Below are positions 42,755 to 52,026 of a stretch of DNA of 64,000 nt, piece by piece (position 1 is the stretch's first letter; every line of letters starts with the position of its first letter). The stretch spans positions 650,230-714,229 of the forward strand of contig JAEWFC010000030.1 of the NCBI GenBank assembly GCA_023389035.1. Reading direction: 5' to 3'. This stretch comes from Acidobacteriota bacterium. GTDB taxonomy: Bacteria > Acidobacteriota > Blastocatellia > Pyrinomonadales > Pyrinomonadaceae. The notes beneath the pieces are model-generated. The model did no database searches. It saw nothing but the letters and a program-made list of their open reading frames with translations, and was not told where the DNA came from. The position numbers and the translations under genes are program-made.

Positions 42755-45037
42755 TTACTCGACGTTCGCCTCTACTTTTTCTTCCGCGTTCATTTCCAGA
42801 TGCAGCTCGTCTGCTTTTACGGTTACGCGAACGCTGCCGCCATTTGCAAGTGCGCCGAACAATATCTCGTGAGCAAGCGGCTTGCGGATCTTGTCCTGGA
42901 TCAGTCGCGACATCGGTCGTGCACCGTAGCGTGAATCAAATCCATGTATCGCTAGCCACTCGCTAGCTTCCTCATCCAGCTTCACAAGGACACGCTTTTC
43001 GGCGAGCTGCCCGTTAAGTTCATTGATAAATTTGTGGACGATCTTCTTGATCACGGACGTATCGAGCGCCTTGAATGGAACCCACGCATCAAGCCGGTTT
43101 CGAAATTCAGGTGTGAATGTCCGCTCGATCGCGCCCTTCGCATTTCCTTTGGTGTCGACTGCGTTACGGAAACCGACGCCGCCCGACGAGAGTTCTCGGG
43201 CACCGGCGTTCGTTGTCATGATCAGGATGACGTTTCTGAAATCGGCCTTTTTACCGTTGTTGTCGGTAAGCGTCGCGTTATCCATCACCTGCAGCAGCAA
43301 ATTGAAAAGGTTCGGGTGAGCTTTCTCGATCTCGTCGAGCACCAGCACCGCGTGCGGCGTTCGCATGATCGCCTCGGTAAGCAGGCCGCCCTGATCAAAT
43401 CCGACATATCCCGGCGGCGCACCGATCAGTCGAGAGACCGTGTGCGACTCAGCGTACTCGCTCATGTCAAAACGAATGAACTCGATACCGAGAACTTCGG
43501 CCAGCTGTTTCGAGACCTCGGTCTTTCCGACACCCGTCGGCCCGGAGAACAGGAATGACCCGACGGGCTTCGTCTCATGCCCGAGCCCTGCTCGCGAGAT
43601 CTGGATGGCATCGACCACGCGATCGATCGCTTCGTCCTGACCGTAGATCACACGCTTCAGGTCGTCACGCAGCGAGCGCAAGCGGTCCTTCTCGTTCGAA
43701 ACGACCGTCTTCGGCGGGATCTTCGCCATCCGAGCGACGGTGTTTTCTACCATCTGCACGGAAACCTTTTTCGGCCGCTTGGCTTCGGGCATCAGCTTTA
43801 CCGAGGCACCGACCTCATCGATGACGTCGATCGCTTTATCGGGAAGGAATCTGTCGTTGATGTACTTGCCTGCGAGGTCCGCAGCGGTGCGGAGCGCTTC
43901 GTTCGGGTAACGCACGCCGTGATGGTCCTCGTAAAACTTCTTAAGCCCTTTAAGTATCTCAAAGGTCTCGTCGACGGTCGGCTCATTTATCTCAATCTTT
44001 TGAAAGCGGCGTGCGAGCGCGCGATCGCGGTCAAACGCGGCTTTGTATTCCGCGAACGTCGTCGAACCGATGCAGCGAAGTTCGCCGGCTGCGAGAGCGG
44101 GTTTCAGGATGTTCGACGCGTCCATTGATCCGCCGGAGACGGAACCTGCACCGACGATGGTATGTATCTCGTCTATGAACAAGACGGCATTCTTTTCTTT
44201 CTTGAGTTCGGAGATGATCGCCTTGAAACGCTGTTCGAAATCGCCGCGGTAACGCGTGCCCGCAAGAACGGCGCCCATATCGAGCGCAAAGACCTTGGCA
44301 TCCGCCAGAACCTCCGGTACGTCGCCGTCGGCGATCTTTAACGCAAGTCCCTCTGCCAGCGCCGTCTTACCGACGCCGGGCTCGCCTACGTACAGCGGGT
44401 TGTTCTTTTTGCGTCGGCACAGCACCTGGATAGTTCGCTCGATCTCGGCTTCACGGCCGACGATCGGATCGATCAAACCTTCTTTGGCGCGGGCCACGAG
44501 CTCTACAGTAAAACTTTCCAGCGGCTTCATCTGCGCACGCTGGCCGCCGCCGTCCGCAAATTCGTCCTGATCATCGAACAGGTCGGAATTCAGGTCGATA
44601 TCATCAAGCTTCGAGATTCCGTGTGAGATGTAATTAAGAATATCGAGCCGCGAGATGCCGTGCTGATTGAGCAGGTAAACCGCGTAACTCTGGTCTGCCT
44701 GAAAAAATGCCGCAAGGATATTTCCGCCGTCTACCGTCGATTGCCCGCTGCCCTCAGCCTGAAGAACGGCGTAGTTTATCGTAGATTGAAAGGTCGCGGT
44801 GAGTTCAGGCATTACCTTAGAATCGTCTGGCAGTTTTTCCAACACATCCGTAAAGTACGTCTCAAGGCTCTGTGCCAGTTCATCTATTCGGGCACCGCAG
44901 TTGAACAAGATGTCACTCGCCGCACTATCCTGCAGCAGTGCGTACAGCAGATGCTCGAGCGTTACATATTCGTGCCGATGCCTCACCGCCTGATCGACGG
45001 CGAAGCTTAAAGTCTGTTCTAATTCCCTGGTCAGCAT
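42755..45037 (-). CDS. clpA: ATP-dependent Clp protease ATP-binding subunit ClpA
   Basis: 760 residues. N-domain with two Clp_N repeats (about 1-145: SFAVDQAVRHRHEYVTLEHLLYALL), first AAA+ with GEPGVGKTALAEG and VLFIDEIHT, second AAA+ with GPTGVGKTEVSKQL and VLVLDEIEKAH, and the IGF/L-containing tip region (about 605-625: SSGGVGFRN) that docks on ClpP. It unfolds substrates for ClpP. No clpS or clpP is in the window. Length is normal for ClpA. Confidence 0.95.
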   Translation of the reverse strand: MLTRELEQTLSFAVDQAVRHRHEYVTLEHLLYALLQDSAASDILFNCGARIDELAQSLETYFTDVLEKLPDDSKVMPELTATFQSTINYAVLQAEGSGQSTVDGGNILAAFFQADQSYAVYLLNQHGISRLDILNYISHGISKLDDIDLNSDLFDDQDEFADGGGQRAQMKPLESFTVELVARAKEGLIDPIVGREAEIERTIQVLCRRKKNNPLYVGEPGVGKTALAEGLALKIADGDVPEVLADAKVFALDMGAVLAGTRYRGDFEQRFKAIISELKKEKNAVLFIDEIHTIVGAGSVSGGSMDASNILKPALAAGELRCIGSTTFAEYKAAFDRDRALARRFQKIEINEPTVDETFEILKGLKKFYEDHHGVRYPNEALRTAADLAGKYINDRFLPDKAIDVIDEVGASVKLMPEAKRPKKVSVQMVENTVARMAKIPPKTVVSNEKDRLRSLRDDLKRVIYGQDEAIDRVVDAIQISRAGLGHETKPVGSFLFSGPTGVGKTEVSKQLAEVLGIEFIRFDMSEYAESHTVSRLIGAPPGYVGFDQGGLLTEAIMRTPHAVLVLDEIEKAHPNLFNLLLQVMDNATLTDNNGKKADFRNVILIMTTNAGARELSSGGVGFRNAVDTKGNAKGAIERTFTPEFRNRLDAWVPFKALDTSVIKKIVHKFINELNGQLAEKRVLVKLDEEASEWLAIHGFDSRYGARPMSRLIQDKIRKPLAHEILFGALANGGSVRVTVKADELHLEMNAEEKVEANVE

Positions 45038-45164
45038 TGAATTACGATTCTAACAGTTTTGCCTTAAACAAAAATAGCAGTAAAAAGATTAGATGGCGCG
45101 AGGACGACTTTTGGAACCGCAAAATATTCGTGCTTTCGCACGCCGAAGAGGACACCTGAGATAG

Positions 45165-46397
45165 ATGCTTAATAGACCGATCACCGCCTTTCAAACGCTA
45201 ATACTTGTTGCGATCATCTTCGCGGGCTGGCCTGCGTATGGCCAGAGCACATATGTGCCGCCCGCGGGAAGCTGGGAACGCCGAGCGCCGAATTCGCTGG
45301 GGTTTGATGCCGCAAAACTCAAGGAAGCTATCGGGTTTGCCATCGCGAATGAAGCGAAGGCGCCGCGTAGCCAGGAACTCGGGCAGGCACAGACCTTTGG
45401 GCGTGAACCATTTGGAGAAGGTATCGGTTTGTTCAAGGACCGCGGCGAACCGACCGGGGTCATCATCCGCGGCGGCTACATCGTAGGTGAGTGGGGCGAG
45501 CCCGGCCGCGTCGATATGACGCACAGCGTGACCAAGAGCTTTCTATCCGCGACAGTCGGTCTCGCGTTCGACCGCAAGCTGATCCGGTCGCTTCAGGATA
45601 AAGCGTCCGACTATTCGGCGGTAACGCTGCCTTACGACCCGCTGCAGCGTTTTGGCAAGGCGGAGAATTTCGGCAAGCAGCAGTACATCGATCTCTTCGC
45701 GACCGATCATAACCGCAAGATCACGTGGGAGCATTTGCTGCGGCAGACCAGCGACTGGGATGGGACGCTGTGGGGTAAGCCGGAATGGGCCGATCGCCCT
45801 GATCGTGACGCGACAACGTGGCTGACAAGAAAACGGAATGAGCCCGGCACGGTGTACGAATACAACGACGTTCGCGTCAATGTTCTTGCGCTTGCAGCGC
45901 TGAACGTCTGGCGGCGTCCGCTGCCGCAGGTGCTGAAAGAGAACCTAATGGACGAGATCGGCGCCTCTAACACCTGGCGATGGCTCGGATACGAAAACTC
46001 GTTCGTCGTGCTTGACGGTCAGATCGTTCAATCCGTCAGCGGCGGCGGCCACTGGGGCGGCGGGATGTTCATCAACGCCTATGACATGGCGAGGTTTGGA
46101 CTGCTGACCTCCCGCAACGGCCGCTGGGGCAGCAAGCAGATACTGAGCGAAGAATTCATCCGCCAGGCAAAGACGCCGACATCGGTCCAACCGACATACG
46201 GTTTTATGAACTGGTTCCTTAACACCGAAAAGAAGTACTATCCCGCCGCTCCCGCCTCGGCATTTGTACACGTTGGCAACGGAACTAACATCATATACAT
46301 CGACCCCGAAAACGACATCGTCATCGTCGCGAGATGGATAGAGAACGGAAAGATAAATGAGTTTATCGATAAGGTTACGGCGAGTTCGTGGAAATGA
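45165..46397 (+). CDS. Secreted serine beta-lactamase-like hydrolase
   Basis: 410 residues. Signal peptide (AFQTLILVAIIFAGWPAYGQ). The Ser-x-x-Lys is in HSVTKSFLSATVGLAF, followed by LLRQTSDWDGTLWGK and YEYNDVRVNVLALA (Tyr-x-Asn). HWGGGMF takes the place of the KTG box. This matches the 6-aminohexanoate-dimer hydrolase/EstB-like branch of the serine beta-lactamase superfamily. Monocistronic and followed by a tandem repeat. Confidence 0.88.
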   Translation: MLNRPITAFQTLILVAIIFAGWPAYGQSTYVPPAGSWERRAPNSLGFDAAKLKEAIGFAIANEAKAPRSQELGQAQTFGREPFGEGIGLFKDRGEPTGVIIRGGYIVGEWGEPGRVDMTHSVTKSFLSATVGLAFDRKLIRSLQDKASDYSAVTLPYDPLQRFGKAENFGKQQYIDLFATDHNRKITWEHLLRQTSDWDGTLWGKPEWADRPDRDATTWLTRKRNEPGTVYEYNDVRVNVLALAALNVWRRPLPQVLKENLMDEIGASNTWRWLGYENSFVVLDGQIVQSVSGGGHWGGGMFINAYDMARFGLLTSRNGRWGSKQILSEEFIRQAKTPTSVQPTYGFMNWFLNTEKKYYPAAPASAFVHVGNGTNIIYIDPENDIVIVARWIENGKINEFIDKVTASSWK

Positions 46398-46423
46398 GTC
46401 CACCTCCTTTGCCTGCTCATAAA

Positions 46424-46690
46424 CTCTTCGATTTCTTAGTTCGTTTATTTCGCGGTTCGCTGATCCGGAGTTTAGAACCACGAAATTGGAAATAAGAAAG
46501 GCACCTCGGTGGGTCTTTCTTCGATTTCTTTTTTCGTGTATTTCGTGGTTCGTCGATCCGGAGTTTGGAACCACGAAATTGGAAAATAAGAAAAGACACC
46601 TGGGTGGGTCTTTCTTCGATTTCTTTTTTCGTGTATTTCGTGGTTCGTCGATCCGGAGTTTGGAACCACGAATTAGGAAAATTAGAAATA
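46424..46690. repeat. Tandem repeat, about 2.8 units of 93-95 bp, each with an inverted repeat
   Basis: Units begin near 46424, 46514 and 46609 (period 95). Each carries the inverted pair TTTCGTGGTTC ... GAACCACGAAA (in unit 2, 46541-46551 and 46568-46579), a purine run GGAAATAAGAAA and CACCTCGGTGGG-like segment. The first unit has diverged; units 2 and 3 are almost identical. Overlapping frames on both strands are repeat artefacts. The same text fills the 311 bp between the hydrolase and pirin genes. Confidence 0.9.
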
Positions 46691-46708
46691 GCTGCTAACG
46701 ATCGCAAA

Positions 46709-47602
46709 CTACTCAAGGTAACCAAATTTCCCTTGCCTGTAGTCGTCGATCGCCTGGGCGATCTCGGCTTGGGTGTTCATTAGGAAAGGGCCATATTGCG
46801 CGATCGGCTCGTTAAGCGGTTCGCCGCTCATCAGCAGAAATACGCCGTTCTCAAGAGCAGCCACACGCAGCGTTTCGCCGTCGCGTTCGAATAGTGCGAG
46901 GTTGTTCAGCGGCAGCGCAGCTTCGCCGTTCAGCAGGGCGGAACCCTCGACGGCAAGCAGTGCGGTGGTGTAACCGGCCGGAAACGATAGCTCCACGCTT
47001 TCGCCATGTTTCATCTTTAGGTTATAGAGATGGACCGGAGTGAACGTTGTCGCAGGGCCTTTCACGCCGCCGAATTCGCCGGCGATGATCTCGACCTCGC
47101 CGCCGAGCGGCAGTTTGACGCGGCCCATTTCGGCATTGGTGATCGCTTGGTATTTCGGCTCGGTCATCTTGTCCTTCGCGGGCAGGTTGACCCAAAGCTG
47201 GACCATCTGAAACACACCGCCGAGGCGGTTTGATTCCTGCTCGTGATATTCCTTATGAAGCAAACCACTGCCGGCAGTCATCCACTGCACATCGCCCTCG
47301 CCTATGATGCCGCCGCCGCCCCAACTGTCGTGATGCTCGACCTTTCCCTTGTAGGCGATGGTCACGGTCTCGAACCCGCGATGCGGATGCGCTCCGACGC
47401 CGAAGGGCTCCTCGCGCGGCGGAAACTCCGTCGGCGCGCCATAGTCCAGCAAAAAGAAAGGACTCATCCGCTCGCCCGTCAACGGCCCGTGCGGGAAAAA
47501 CCCGTGCACGTTAAACCCATCGCCGACCCAATGCCTAGGCGGCGGTGCGATGATCTTCTCGACCCGTTTGATCTGTTCAGCCTTTGATGAAGGTGCTGTC
47601 AT
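46709..47602 (-). CDS. Pirin-family cupin protein
   Basis: 297 residues from ATG 47602 (AAGGAGAT Shine-Dalgarno). Pirin hallmarks: FFLLDYG, FGVGAHPHRGFETVTIAYKGKVEHHDS with two metal His, GDVQWMTAGSGLLHKEYH with the others, and a C-terminal cupin (FERDGETLRVA, GEPLNEPIAQYGPFLMNT). Iron-binding bicupins, some with quercetin dioxygenase activity; the substrate is not clear here. Confidence 0.92.
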   Translation of the reverse strand: MTAPSSKAEQIKRVEKIIAPPPRHWVGDGFNVHGFFPHGPLTGERMSPFFLLDYGAPTEFPPREEPFGVGAHPHRGFETVTIAYKGKVEHHDSWGGGGIIGEGDVQWMTAGSGLLHKEYHEQESNRLGGVFQMVQLWVNLPAKDKMTEPKYQAITNAEMGRVKLPLGGEVEIIAGEFGGVKGPATTFTPVHLYNLKMKHGESVELSFPAGYTTALLAVEGSALLNGEAALPLNNLALFERDGETLRVAALENGVFLLMSGEPLNEPIAQYGPFLMNTQAEIAQAIDDYRQGKFGYLE

Positions 47603-47760
47603 TTCGATATCTCCTTGTTCTGCACTGCACTCTTTGCGGTTTGGCGGAAGAAGATGTTTCCGGCAAAGTCGCAAAGCTATTACAAGAAGTTTATCGGTTC
47701 AGGCGAGGAATGTAATCATCAATCACAATGGGCGGAATCTAATACTTTTGGGTGAGAAAA

Positions 47761-48027
47761 TTATCGCCTCGGCAAATGCGAGCGGTTTCTCGAGTAGAGA
47801 AAGAGCAGTGAATTCAGCACTGCGCCGACAACGAAACCGAGCATTATTATTTTAGCTCCACCCACTGTGAGGTGAACAATCAAGCCGCTTAACATCATTA
47901 ACGGGATGCTCCACGGAATGGTAAGCGTGCCGAGGATGAATACTGAATCGAAGTAGAAAAGAAGCGCGACAATTCCAAGATAGATCGAGACAATCACTAC
48001 ATCGATTGCTAGTCGCGATTTAATCAT
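47761..48027 (-). CDS. Small hypothetical membrane protein
   Basis: 88 residues with three hydrophobic segments (about 7-27, 34-52, 58-78: AIDVVIVSIYLGIVALLF, TIPWSIPLMMLSGLIV, IIMLGFVVGAVLNSLLFLY) and a basic C-terminus (RNRSHLPRR). No family recognised. Its ATG directly follows the TAA of the O-methyltransferase gene (TAAATG), suggesting translational coupling. Confidence 0.6.
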   Translation of the reverse strand: MIKSRLAIDVVIVSIYLGIVALLFYFDSVFILGTLTIPWSIPLMMLSGLIVHLTVGGAKIIMLGFVVGAVLNSLLFLYSRNRSHLPRR

Positions 48028-48666
48028 TTACGCCTTTTTTCGCACGATCATCAACCCATCTCGGACAGGCAGCAAAACATTCGACACTCGCTCATCCGCT
48101 AGTACCATCTTGTTGAAGTCGTGCAGTGCCTGGGTGTCTTCGTCTTTTTCCTCGTCGAGCACGCGGCCGCTCCAGAGGACGTTGTCGGCGACAATGAAGC
48201 CGCCGGTGCGGATCTTGTCGATGGCGAGGCTGTAATAGCTCGAATAATTAATTTTGTCAGCGTCGATGAAGACCAGGTCGTATGCCGCGGTCATATGAGG
48301 CAGGATGTACATCGCATCCCCAAGCCTGAGTTGGATGCGATCGCGATATTCGGTGCGGTCGATGAAACTTTGCGCGACGGCATTGGTCTCCTCATTGACG
48401 TCGAGCGAGATCACTTCGCCGCCTTTAGCAAGTCCCTCGGCCAGGCAGATCGTCGAGTAGCCCAGGTAGGTCCCGATCTCGAGCACCTTATGCGGGCGTA
48501 TCATGTGCGAGATCATCGAAAGCAGGCGGCCCTGGTAAAAGCCGGAGAGCATCGAGGAATCCTGGTAATGAGCGTAGCAATGCTCGCGAAGCTCGCGGAG
48601 GACGTCGCTTTCGCCGGAGGTGAAGCTTTCGGCGTAGTCGGTCAACGGTGTTTTGATCTCGATCAT
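48028..48666 (-). CDS. SAM-dependent O-methyltransferase (CCoAOMT-like)
   Basis: 212 residues. VLEIGTYLGYSTICLAEGLAKG (SAM-binding), DLVFIDADKINYSSYY (the metal-binding Asp) and GGFIVADNVLWSGRV are the family 3 O-methyltransferase motifs (catechol/caffeoyl-CoA type, divalent-metal dependent). Substrate unknown. The preceding 114 bp hold the upstream region; the gene is cotranscribed with the small membrane protein downstream. Confidence 0.9.
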   Translation of the reverse strand: MIEIKTPLTDYAESFTSGESDVLRELREHCYAHYQDSSMLSGFYQGRLLSMISHMIRPHKVLEIGTYLGYSTICLAEGLAKGGEVISLDVNEETNAVAQSFIDRTEYRDRIQLRLGDAMYILPHMTAAYDLVFIDADKINYSSYYSLAIDKIRTGGFIVADNVLWSGRVLDEEKDEDTQALHDFNKMVLADERVSNVLLPVRDGLMIVRKKA

Positions 48667-48780
48667 AATGTTTCGAACCTTGCCGCCGGAAACTGCGACA
48701 ATATATCGGTAAGCAGTTGGGCCAAAGCCGGTACATTACAGAGCAACCTCCAGCTAACGGTTGAGGCAATTGACAAAAGT

Positions 48781-49413
48781 CTATAGATCAACCCTTACCA
48801 ACCCGCGTTTGATGGCCGTGGTCGCGGCTGATGTGCGGTCCGAGACTCCGATCTTGCCGAAGATATTCTGCACATGTGACTTCACTGTGTTTTCGGTAAC
48901 GTCCAGAGCAAAGGCGATCTCTTTGTTCGACATTCCCCCGACAATCATTCGGAGCACGTTGGTTTCGGTCGGCGTCAGCTCTTCGCGGCCCAGGTTCTCG
49001 CTAAGCATTTGTGCGATATCTGCGGGAATGTACTTTCGCCCGAGGGAAACGTTTCGTATCGCGGCGAGCAATTCTGCGGGAGTGACATCTTTGCAGATAT
49101 ATCCTGCCACGCCTTTTTTCAATGCCCGACTGATCTCAGCATCGCCGGCGTACTCGGCAAGCGCGATGATCTTTGCCTTGGCGTCTGCGACAAAGTAATC
49201 ATCCAGATCGTCGATCGCACACGAATCCGGCATCCGCAGCCCAAGTATAGTCACATCGGGCCGAAGGTTCTTGAACTGAGCAAAACCGTCGGCAGCACTG
49301 TCCGACTCACCGACCAGATCGATATCACCCTGCTCATCTACAACCGCTCGCACGCCGAGGCGTGTAAGCGGCTGGTTCTCGATCAGGAGCAAGCGTATCG
49401 GATCGGTTCTCAC
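48781..49413 (-). CDS. NarL/FixJ-type regulator with receiver lacking the phosphoacceptor Asp
   Basis: 210 residues. Receiver fold (1-120) with LLLIENQPLTRLG, but the conserved Asp site reads DVTILGLRMPD, i.e. Gly58 replaces Asp; Lys is kept (GYICKDVTP). LuxR-type helix-turn-helix (about 143-205): LTPTETNVLRMIVGGMSNKEIAFALDVTENTVKSHVQNIF. It should bind DNA but not be controlled by Asp phosphorylation. Its start overlaps the end of the TPR gene by 4 bp (ATGA-type coupling). Confidence 0.9.
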   Translation of the reverse strand: MRTDPIRLLLIENQPLTRLGVRAVVDEQGDIDLVGESDSAADGFAQFKNLRPDVTILGLRMPDSCAIDDLDDYFVADAKAKIIALAEYAGDAEISRALKKGVAGYICKDVTPAELLAAIRNVSLGRKYIPADIAQMLSENLGREELTPTETNVLRMIVGGMSNKEIAFALDVTENTVKSHVQNIFGKIGVSDRTSAATTAIKRGLVRVDL

Positions 49414-50429
49414 TCGTTTTCCTTGAGCAGGTCTTTTATCTGCTGCACGGTCTCACGGAGCTTGGCTTCGTCGGGTGTGCCAGGTTTCTTCTGCAGGTAG
49501 GTCTCTAGTTCGACAAGCGCCTTCTCATCTTCGCCGCGTTGGAGATAGAGATTTGCCAAGGATCGGTGGGCTTCGACCATTTCATTGCCGCCCGTCGCGA
49601 GAGCATTCTTCAGGGCAACCTCAGCCGGATCGAGCTTCTTCTGAGCCAATAGCGAACGCCCGAGATAGAGATACGTGATCGCCGAATCATTCCTCGTCTT
49701 TAACACTTCGAGCAGAACGGCCTCCGCTTCGTCGTGCTTTGCCCTTCGCGAAAGGACAATGCCCAGATTTGCGAGCGGCTCATACGCGTTCGGCTTGAGT
49801 TTTAGCGCGATGCGAAGATGCTCTTCGGCTTTATCGAGCTGATCGAGCTTTTGATACTGGATCCCGAGTTCCGTGTGTGCCGCGGTGAAATCCGGATGCT
49901 CCGCTACTGCGAGCAGCAAAACCTCGACAGCCGCTTTTGTCTCACCTTTCGCGATCGCAGACTTTGCTGTCTCATAGTGCTGCAGGGCCTTGGCCGGAAC
50001 ACCGGCCAGACTCGCATCGACCACGCTGGCCTTTGGCTTGATATTCGGTTTCCAACGAAGCTGCAGGTTGACCCAAAACGTCTGCGGCGACGAATTCTGC
50101 GGAAGAGTTACCTCCACTCGCTGCGAGATCGGCTCGTAGTCCTCACCGGCGTCGACCGAAACTGTGTAGGTTCCATTGACCACGCTGGAGACGGTGAATT
50201 TCCCATCCTGATCCGTCCAAACCGTAACGTCGTTACCGCCTCGCGAGACCCTTATTTGAACACCGCGGCCGGCCGGAGATCGTTCGGGCGTGAATAGCAG
50301 GCCGGTGATCGTATGCTTGCCCGGCATATCAGGCCGTGCAAAATCGCCCGGCGTCTGGCCGTGTGCGAGCGTGGGCAGCATCAGCGTGACTATCACGATC
50401 GCGAACCGTAATGCGTTTGTTGCTCGCAT
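49410..50429 (-). CDS. Secreted TPR protein with carboxypeptidase-regulatory-like domain
   Basis: 339 residues. Signal peptide (ALRFAIVIVTLMLPTLAHGQ), a Cna/CarboxypepD_reg-like beta domain (about 40-120: HTITGLLFTPERSPAGRGVQ ... GKFTVSSVVNGTYTVSV), then at least four TPR units (about 150-320, e.g. AAHTELGIQYQKLDQLDKAEEHL). Likely periplasmic scaffold. Coupled to the LuxR-type regulator; the AlaRS fragment stops just 3 bp upstream. The three genes 48781-51266 appear to form one transcript. Confidence 0.85.
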   Translation of the reverse strand: MRATNALRFAIVIVTLMLPTLAHGQTPGDFARPDMPGKHTITGLLFTPERSPAGRGVQIRVSRGGNDVTVWTDQDGKFTVSSVVNGTYTVSVDAGEDYEPISQRVEVTLPQNSSPQTFWVNLQLRWKPNIKPKASVVDASLAGVPAKALQHYETAKSAIAKGETKAAVEVLLLAVAEHPDFTAAHTELGIQYQKLDQLDKAEEHLRIALKLKPNAYEPLANLGIVLSRRAKHDEAEAVLLEVLKTRNDSAITYLYLGRSLLAQKKLDPAEVALKNALATGGNEMVEAHRSLANLYLQRGEDEKALVELETYLQKKPGTPDEAKLRETVQQIKDLLKENE

Positions 50430-50432
50430 GAC

Positions 50433-51266
50433 TTAAGACCTCGCGCCCGCTGCCTGCTGCGCCGTGAATTCAACTATCGGACGGATCAGATCGGTGTCGT
50501 AATTCGTTCTCACTTGCTGCATCACGGCCGTGATCCGCTCGAGGCCCATACCAGTATCGACCGACGGCGCGGGCAGCGGTGTAAGTTTGAACGTCCCGTC
50601 AGGTTCCTGCGTCCGGTTGTACTGCATAAAGACCAGATTCCAGATCTCCATCGTCGTATCGGCGGGTCCATTGACGAGGTCCGCGCTGTTCTTAGCCGCA
50701 TCGGTCGGATCTTCGCCCATGTAATAATGGATTTCCGAGCATGGCCCGCACGGCCCGGTGTCGCCCATCTGCCAAAAATTATCTTTGCGCCCGAAACCGA
50801 GGATGCGTTCCGGCCTTGCACCGACCTTTTCCCAAAGCCTGCGTGCCTCGTCATCCGGCCCGACCTCGTCATCGCCTTCAAAGACCGAGAACCACAGCCG
50901 CTCGACCTCTAGCCCCAGCTCATCGACCAAAAATTCCCACGCATACTTTATAGCGTCTTCCTTGAAATAATCGCCGAACGAAAAATTCCCCAGCATCTCA
51001 AAGAATGTGTGGTGGCGTGCGGTCTTCCCGACCTCGTCGAGATCATTATGCTTGCCGCCCGCGCGTATGCACTTTTGCGACGATACGGCCCGCTTGTAAT
51101 CGCGTTTTTCGTTACCGAGAAAAACATCCTTGAACTGGTTCATCCCTGCGTTGATAAACAACAGCGTCGGGTCATTAGCGGGAAGCAGCGGCGACGACGG
51201 AACTATTTTGTGTCCGTTACGCTCGAAATACTCCAAAAATTTCTGCCTGATCTCGTTACCGGTCAT
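50433..51266 (-). CDS. Alanyl-tRNA synthetase catalytic domain only (truncated AlaRS paralogue)
   Basis: 277 residues against about 870 for AlaRS. All three class II motifs are present: motif 1 region (INAGMNQFKDVFLG, KRAVSSQKCIRAGGKHNDLD), motif 2 (TARHHTFFEMLGNFSFGDYF) and motif 3 (VDTGMGLERITAV). It stops after RPIVEFTAQQAAGARS with no tRNA-recognition, editing or C-Ala domain. No frameshift or internal stop is seen. It could make alanyl-adenylate without charging tRNA normally, or be a decaying fragment. A full-length alaS must lie elsewhere. It sits tightly in a group with the TPR and LuxR genes. Confidence 0.8.
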   Translation of the reverse strand: MTGNEIRQKFLEYFERNGHKIVPSSPLLPANDPTLLFINAGMNQFKDVFLGNEKRDYKRAVSSQKCIRAGGKHNDLDEVGKTARHHTFFEMLGNFSFGDYFKEDAIKYAWEFLVDELGLEVERLWFSVFEGDDEVGPDDEARRLWEKVGARPERILGFGRKDNFWQMGDTGPCGPCSEIHYYMGEDPTDAAKNSADLVNGPADTTMEIWNLVFMQYNRTQEPDGTFKLTPLPAPSVDTGMGLERITAVMQQVRTNYDTDLIRPIVEFTAQQAAGARS

Positions 51267-51337
51267 ACGCCAGATTTTATCACAGCGGCAAAAAAGCCGA
51301 TCCCGATGTTGGTTAACGAAACGCCCCGGGCGGGTGT

Positions 51338-51898
51338 CTATTTGGAACGAACAAATCTAAGGGCAGCAGAATTAATGCAATACCGAAGCCCGGTCGGCTC
51401 GGGACCGTCATCAAAGACGTGTCCCTGGTGCGATCCGCAGCGAGCACAGACGACCTCGGTGCGGATGTCCTCCGGGATCGAGCGATCTTCGAGTTCAACG
51501 AGATGCTTCTTATCGATCGGCTGGTAAAAGCTGGGCCAGCCGGTCTTTGAGTCATACTTATGGCGCGAGCTGAAGAGTGCCAGACCACAGGCCGCACAAT
51601 GATACGTGCCACGCAGCTTGTTTGCCGTAAGCTTACCGGAATACGGCTCTTCGGTGCCTTTTTCGCGGAGAATGTAATACTCGGCCGGGCTCAAAACAGC
51701 TTTCCATTCAGCATCGCCTCGCTCCAGCTTTACGCCGTCCCAATCGGTAATGAATACAGGTTTGTGAATAGCCGCCGGCGTCGCTGTCGGGACGGCCGAG
51801 TTCGATCCGGCTACGAGCACGTCGTGCGACGCGGCAAAAACACAGACCGCGGCAAATGCTGCGGCCAGAACGATAAATGATAACGAAGCCTTTCGCAT
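51338..51898 (-). CDS. msrB: Exported peptide-methionine (R)-S-oxide reductase MsrB
   Basis: 186 residues. A signal peptide (SLSFIVLAAAFAAVCVFA) then a full MsrB domain: LSPAEYYILREKGTEEPYSG, CAACG and CARCG zinc pair, TGWPSFYQPI, and RYCINSAALRF with the catalytic Cys. It repairs oxidised methionine in the periplasm. A terminator hairpin lies between it and the fasciclin gene. Confidence 0.94.
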   Translation of the reverse strand: MRKASLSFIVLAAAFAAVCVFAASHDVLVAGSNSAVPTATPAAIHKPVFITDWDGVKLERGDAEWKAVLSPAEYYILREKGTEEPYSGKLTANKLRGTYHCAACGLALFSSRHKYDSKTGWPSFYQPIDKKHLVELEDRSIPEDIRTEVVCARCGSHQGHVFDDGPEPTGLRYCINSAALRFVRSK

Positions 51899-51949
51899 CT
51901 CAGATCCGCGGTGCCCGCAATATACAACTCACGGCCCGCATCGTCAATA

Positions 51950-52013
51950 AAAAAACTCCGCTGTCGGTGAACGGGCACTTTTGGCCTTGCAGTTCACCGA
52001 AGCGGAGTTTTTT
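51950..52013. terminator. Bidirectional-looking terminator downstream of the fasciclin gene
   Basis: AAAAAACTCCGCT...GGTGAAC is inverted-repeated as GTTCACC...AGCGGAGTTTTTT. The long stem has A runs on one side and T runs on the other. On the minus strand it ends the fasciclin transcript. Confidence 0.85.
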
Positions 52014-52026
52014 CCACCTTAGGCGG

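Noticed and set aside
46417..46725. Overlapping frames on both strands in the tandem repeat
   Set aside because: Same peptide repeats in each unit, no SD; produced by the repeat.
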